Below, piece by piece: positions 60,824 through 64,000 of a stretch of DNA of 64,000 nucleotides. Source of the DNA: JBMNCQ01 sp049366715 (GTDB lineage Bacteria > Bacillota > Peptococcia > Peptococcales > BICA1-8). The DNA is taken from NCBI GenBank assembly GCA_049366715.1, contig JBMNCQ010000004.1, positions 266,336-330,335 on the forward strand, given 5' to 3'. Made by a program: the position numbers and the translations under genes. Position 1 is the stretch's first letter, and the number at the start of each line of letters is the position of its first letter. The notes under the pieces were generated by a model that saw only the letters and a list, made by a program, of their open reading frames with translations, ran no database searches and was not told where the DNA came from.

Positions 60824-61618
60824 CTATTTTTTCGTAATATCAGCTTTCAGCCATTTATTACTTAAGTCGGTTAGGGTACCATCCTCATGCATTTCTTGTA
60901 AAATCTGATTGACTTCTTCCTTTAAGGCAGCATCATCCTGCCTAATGGCAACAGCTATATCTTCACTGCGTAAAGGATTTCCCAGCAGTTCTATGTCGAA
61001 TTTTTCTGCATTTATTGCGTTTACCCCCACAACTCTATCGGTGATGACTGCATCAACAACCCCGCTGTTCAACTCCATTAAAGTCAGATTATCATCTTTG
61101 TAGAGCTTTATTTCCCCTGCGCCTAATTCCTGAGCATCCTTTTCAAAGGTTGTCCCGGTAACAACTCCGATTGTTTTACCCTGCAAATCTTCCGGATCAC
61201 TAAAATTGCTGCCCTTTTTCACAACTAACTGCGCACCGGAATAATAATAAGGGACACTGAAATCTACGACTTTTTTCCGGTCTTCAGTTACGGCCATGCT
61301 GCCCAAAATGCCGTCGTAGGCCCCAGACCTTAACCCTTCTATAATACCGCTCCATTCCGTAGTTACAGGTTTAAATTCCACGCCTAATCTTTTCGCCACT
61401 TCTGTTGATACATCAACATCAAAACCTACCAACTCATTTTTATCATTATAAAAATTAAACGGTGGGTAACCGCCGCTCATGGCAAAACTGATTTCCCCCG
61501 CATTTTTCACCCTGACCAGGGAATCTTCTGTCTTTTGTCCACACCCGGCAAAAACTAATGCTGCTGCTAACAAAAAAATCAACATTACAATATAAAGACT
61601 GTTTTTCAGCTTTTTCAC
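60824..61618 (-). CDS. Amino-acid ABC transporter substrate-binding lipoprotein (cystine-type pattern)
   Basis: 264 residues. Signal MKKLKNSLYIVMLIFLLAAA with lipobox VFAGC, then FAMSGGYPPFNFYNDKNELV, GLRSGAYDGILGSMAVTEDR, VDFSVPYYYSGAQLVVKKGS and LQGKTIGVVTGTTFEKDA. The YPPFNFYNDKNELVGFDVDV pattern is closest to cystine/polar amino-acid proteins; the substrate is not proven. GTG start with AGGAGG 8 nt upstream. Preceded by a 370-nt structured leader with a terminator. Confidence 0.88.
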   Translation of the reverse strand: MKKLKNSLYIVMLIFLLAAALVFAGCGQKTEDSLVRVKNAGEISFAMSGGYPPFNFYNDKNELVGFDVDVSTEVAKRLGVEFKPVTTEWSGIIEGLRSGAYDGILGSMAVTEDRKKVVDFSVPYYYSGAQLVVKKGSNFSDPEDLQGKTIGVVTGTTFEKDAQELGAGEIKLYKDDNLTLMELNSGVVDAVITDRVVGVNAINAEKFDIELLGNPLRSEDIAVAIRQDDAALKEEVNQILQEMHEDGTLTDLSNKWLKADITKK

Positions 61619-61721
61619 TTAATTAGTCCTCCTTACTATGTAGTAAAATACGCTTTAAAAACAACTTAAAAAAGCTCTCTTCTCCCCCCTAAATTCTCCT
61701 CCGCCAGGAGGCTGTATTATA

Positions 61722-61960
61722 TAATAAAAAACTCTAACTCTATCCGCAGATAGAGTTAGAGTACTTGGGTTTCGCCTCTCGACTCACCCTAAACCACATG
61801 TTTTCATGTAGCCTACTTTAGGTCCGGTGCGAACCCAAAGAAGTCCCAGTTCTACAACATGTTTTTCGGTATATGTTTCAGTACCAACCCATTTAACAAG
61901 TGATTCCAGCTTGTATTTAGTCTACTTAAAAACAGCATGCTAAACCTCACTGGACCTACT
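61722..61960 (-). ncRNA. Structured leader RNA with terminator, unclassified riboregulator
   Basis: On the minus strand a closing stem (61829-61840 with 61764-61775) encloses CCTAAA/TTTAGG and ACATG/CATGT, followed one base later by a 14-bp perfect terminator (61731-61744 with 61749-61762) and TTTTTTAT. TAGGTCC (61952-61958) is complementary to GGACCTA (61819-61825), offering an alternative pairing with the inner stem. It has the layout of a riboswitch ahead of a transporter gene. It does not match the T-box, lysine, SAM, glycine or M-box consensus that I know. Confidence 0.65.
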
Positions 61961-61996
61961 TACTACCATATACTTACTTCACAGAATTGCAGTAAT

Positions 61997-62025
61997 ATTA
62001 TAGCAATAAATACCATTTACGTCAA
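61997..62025 (-). promoter_or_regulatory. Sigma-A promoter of the second amino-acid ABC operon
   Basis: Minus strand TTGACG (62020-62025), 17 nt, TATAAT (61997-62002). Predicted start near 61990, giving a leader of about 370 nt. Confidence 0.8.
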
Positions 62026-62030
62026 CAACT

Positions 62031-62543
62031 TTACTCTTTGTCTATGGGTTGTTTCTTGAATAAGGCTTTGGCAATTCCCCCCACCCGGGTTCGTACTTTT
62101 CCGGTAACCCTTCTGCCGAGATTAATACATCCCATAAATGCCGTACCGGCCAAACCCAGGGGGATAATAAGTATTTTGATGATTACTTGAAAAGGCCAGG
62201 TGATTATCCGCCAGATCAATGAAAGTATTTTTCCAATATAAAAAAATATTCTTTTCATGATTTTTTGGGCCTTTTTACTGACAAATTTAATATAACCATA
62301 ACAGCCGGCTGCCGTTCCCAAGAATACATAAATGCGGATTTCTCCCCAGTTACCAATAAGCAGCAAGGTAAAGACCAGGATCGTCATCAAGATCCAGAAA
62401 ATAATGTCTCCAATGAACGTCCCTATTTTTCTGGGTTTCCACAGACTTCTTAAAACCCGGTAAACATCAAAAAGAATACCGGCTAAAACACCGATACATA
62501 ACATTACCATAAAGGAAAATATTTGACCTGTAATGGATCCCAT
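62031..62543 (-). CDS. yabQ: Spore cortex biosynthesis membrane protein YabQ
   Basis: 170 residues with about four or five membrane segments. ITGQIFSFMVMLCIGVLAGI, LFDVYRVLRSLWKPRKIGTF and FWILMTILVFTLLLIGNWGE match YabQ. In B. subtilis it is needed for cortex formation in the mother cell. 6 nt after yabP, so the pair is one operon. Confidence 0.92.
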   Translation of the reverse strand: MGSITGQIFSFMVMLCIGVLAGILFDVYRVLRSLWKPRKIGTFIGDIIFWILMTILVFTLLLIGNWGEIRIYVFLGTAAGCYGYIKFVSKKAQKIMKRIFFYIGKILSLIWRIITWPFQVIIKILIIPLGLAGTAFMGCINLGRRVTGKVRTRVGGIAKALFKKQPIDKE

Positions 62544-62549
62544 GTACGG

Positions 62550-62831
62550 CTACCTCAACAATTTAGAGATAATACCTTTACTCTTATCCCGCAACTTAGC
62601 ACCTTTATCCTCAGGATATTCCATTCTGATGATATAACCGTCTACCGCCAGCTTACCGGCTTCTAAATTAAGATTTGTAATGTGCAGACCCTCACCTTTG
62701 ATCACTAAAATCCCCAGTAAAGTTTGCACAACTATTTCCACTTCATCATAAGATTCTACATTAGCTACCCCTGTTATTTGAAGCTTTTCTCTATTTGCTA
62801 AAGTCACAGAGTTCTCTCTTCTTTCCTCCAT
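62550..62831 (-). CDS. yabP: Spore protein YabP
   Basis: 93 residues. LANREKLQITGVANVESYDE then IVVQTLLGILVIKGEGLHIT matches the short YabP family (sporulation, spore shape). First gene of the yabP-yabQ pair. ATG with TTTGGAGG about 9 nt upstream. A sigma-E promoter would be expected; I saw no convincing one. Confidence 0.93.
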   Translation of the reverse strand: MEERRENSVTLANREKLQITGVANVESYDEVEIVVQTLLGILVIKGEGLHITNLNLEAGKLAVDGYIIRMEYPEDKGAKLRDKSKGIISKLLR

Positions 62832-62902
62832 TTCTTTGATACCTCCAAAAAATAGTTCCCTTGCTAACTTATATGCGTTGGAAGAGATTTTAAGTACAAG
62901 TA

Positions 62903-62930
62903 AAACAAAAAAACCGGCTGTGCCGGTTTA
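62903..62930 (-). terminator. Terminator after the SpoIID-like gene
   Basis: AAACCGGC/GCCGGTTT with a TGT-type loop, followed on the minus strand by TTTTTTTG. Directly after the stop codon at 62934. Confidence 0.85.
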
Positions 62931-62933
62931 TAC

Positions 62934-63884
62934 TTATTTATAAATTTGGGTGATATTTACACCCTTAAAAAAATATTTGACAATGTCCTCTGCTTTTTTG
63001 CCTTTCTCTGCCAGTGCCCTGGCTCCCCATTGACTCATCCCTACACCGTGACCGTATCCTTTGCCCTCCATTACAAGGCTGTCTCCCTGGATACTTATCC
63101 CGGTTAATAAGGCCGATCTCATTTTATCACTCCCTAAGGCCAGCCTTAAAGCAGGGGCACTTACCGCAGTATCTCCGAAAGTTATTTCAGTAGCCCGGCC
63201 GGAGGGACCTTTTTCAGAAATTTTCACGGTGGAAATATCTGCGGGAGCAGCACCCGTAACATTAGTAACAGCCCTTTTTACATCTGCTAAGGGAAAAGTA
63301 GCCCGCCACTGTTTATTTTCCTCTGTTGTGACGGCAAATCCCGGATCATCTACACTTTTGATATATGGCGTAGGTTCTTGGGTATATCCCAGCCCTTCCT
63401 TAGCCGATGCGGCAGTTTTACCTCCGCCGTCAGCATGAAACCAAGCTTTAATGAGCTGCCCGTTATACTTAACTACTTCTCCCCTTGTCATTTCCACGGC
63501 TTTTTTTACCTGCGCATTTATTTTTTCGGAATTATAGGCCTGAAATTCTTCGACAGCAGTTGAGGCGTCTGTTCCCCTCTTTTCTACACCGCCCTCCTCT
63601 ATCTTTTCCAGAGTAAAGGTTCTGGCCAGAATAGCCTGCGCTGCCAAAGCTTCCAGGGGCCAATCAACATCCATCTCCGCCGCTAACACTCCCGGCAGAT
63701 ATTCTTCTAAGGCAATATCCTTCTTTTCCCCTGTTTCAGCAATATAGAGGCTTATAACAGGCTCTTTCTGCTTTATTTCTTCCTGACTATCCTTTCCTTG
63801 AGGCTTTTTTTGGGGACCTGTACAGGCAGCAACAAAAAGAGATAAGCATATTAATATGATCACACCTAAAGTTCTAAACCGCAT
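62934..63884 (-). CDS. SpoIID/LytB-domain lipoprotein
   Basis: 316 residues. Lipoprotein signal with lipobox FVAAC (Cys about 21), a charged linker, then a SpoIID/LytB domain: LEEYLPGVLAAEMDVDWPLE with the catalytic-type Glu, EALAAQAILARTF, and YGHGVGMSQWGARALAEKGK near the C terminus. B. subtilis SpoIID is a lytic transglycosylase of engulfment, with SpoIIM and SpoIIP. Here it is the first gene in a yabP-yabQ context rather than next to spoIIQ, so a paralogue is possible. ATG 63884. Confidence 0.87.
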   Translation of the reverse strand: MRFRTLGVIILICLSLFVAACTGPQKKPQGKDSQEEIKQKEPVISLYIAETGEKKDIALEEYLPGVLAAEMDVDWPLEALAAQAILARTFTLEKIEEGGVEKRGTDASTAVEEFQAYNSEKINAQVKKAVEMTRGEVVKYNGQLIKAWFHADGGGKTAASAKEGLGYTQEPTPYIKSVDDPGFAVTTEENKQWRATFPLADVKRAVTNVTGAAPADISTVKISEKGPSGRATEITFGDTAVSAPALRLALGSDKMRSALLTGISIQGDSLVMEGKGYGHGVGMSQWGARALAEKGKKAEDIVKYFFKGVNITQIYK

Positions 63885-63946
63885 AAAAATGCCTCCCTCG
63901 TCTGTGATATTTTTAGTATCAGACTAGGGAGGACAGAATATACATT

Positions 63947-64000
63947 GTTCTCTGTTCTCTGTTCTCTGTTCTCTGTTCTCTGTTCTCTGTTCTCTGTTCT
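63947..64000. repeat. GTTCTCT heptanucleotide tandem array, truncated by the window end
   Basis: Seven perfect copies of GTTCTCT and part of an eighth run to the window edge. It is the most homogeneous of the arrays and lies upstream of the SpoIID-like gene. Confidence 0.93.

Noticed and set aside
61722..61960. Known riboswitch or T-box (T-box, SAM, lysine, M-box), or a tRNA from the GGTTCGCACC-like arm
   Set aside because: The diagnostic sequences are missing (no TGGNACCGCG, no S-box core, no L-box core), and no acceptor or anticodon stem can be drawn around GGTTCGCACC.
1..64000. Insertion sequences, prophage, rRNA or tRNA genes
   Set aside because: No transposase, integrase or phage structural motifs, and no rRNA or cloverleaf pattern was recognised on either strand by reading.

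Overview
The window looks like a chromosomal segment of a motile, endospore-forming, low-to-medium-GC Firmicute of the class Clostridia. Gene content resembles the Peptococcaceae/Desulfitobacterium-like group, but the genus cannot be fixed from sequence alone. The evidence is spoIIE, yabP, yabQ, a SpoIID-family gene and a SPOCS-type gene (sporulation), a B. subtilis-like flagellar order, codY, and RNA signals of Gram-positive type. Almost every gene lies on the minus strand. The plus-strand genes are a lytic transglycosylase, hpf, a cold-shock gene and comFC. I see no rRNA, tRNA, CRISPR array, insertion sequence or prophage.

Layout. 1-13.6 kb: a partial ATPase-like gene, then ftsE-ftsX-ctpB-minJ (the B. 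subtilis neighbourhood), a split transketolase, a DUF2993-type lipoprotein-like gene, a lytic transglycosylase, prfB with its programmed frameshift, and secA. 13.7-19.2 kb: hpf behind a sigma-H-like promoter, a cold-shock gene, a YkuI-like EAL protein, and a glutamine-type amino-acid ABC operon, followed by an intergenic region with tandem DnaA boxes and Spo0A boxes. 19.2-39.6 kb: one flagellar supercluster in the B. subtilis order (yvyF-flgM-flgN-flgK-flgL-DUF6470-fliW-csrA-hag ... flaG-fliD-fliS). A 9-10 kb sugar-modification block is inserted between hag and flaG: two TPR-glycosyltransferases, a DegT-type aminotransferase, a hexapeptide acyltransferase, rmlB, rmlA and a nucleotide-sugar dehydrogenase. 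39.6-48.8 kb: comFC, codY, dusB, coaX, two ECF/BioY S components, a DHPS-N-domain-like protein, a thioesterase, an aminotransferase and ndk. 48.7-64 kb: ftsH-tilS-spoIIE ... yabR-divIC ... yabQ-yabP, in the usual Firmicute order but interrupted by a SPOCS gene/zinc-ribbon/gppA block and by a second amino-acid ABC operon with a long structured leader RNA.

How it works together. The flagellar genes carry three excellent sigma-D promoters (flaG, hag, flgM). Two of them sit inside the terminator of the preceding gene. The hag leader has a hairpin with GGA at its apex, consistent with CsrA/FliW control from the linked csrA and fliW. The inserted sugar genes predict synthesis of a dTDP-4-acylamino-4,6-dideoxyhexose and its cytoplasmic transfer to flagellin. 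bioY has a consensus sigma-A promoter overlapped by a BirA-type operator.

The most unusual feature is a family of degenerate arrays with a strict 7-nt period (modules GTGACTR, ATRGTTY, TGAGAAC and relatives). They recur in intergenic regions directly upstream of minus-strand genes, always with the GTGACTR end next to the start codon. The unclassified leader RNA at 61.73-61.99 kb and the TPR-GT56 glycosyltransferase are the other main candidates for something not yet described. Three small genes too short for a 60-residue cut-off were added by reading the sequence (13714-13893, 39628-39789, 56606-56761).
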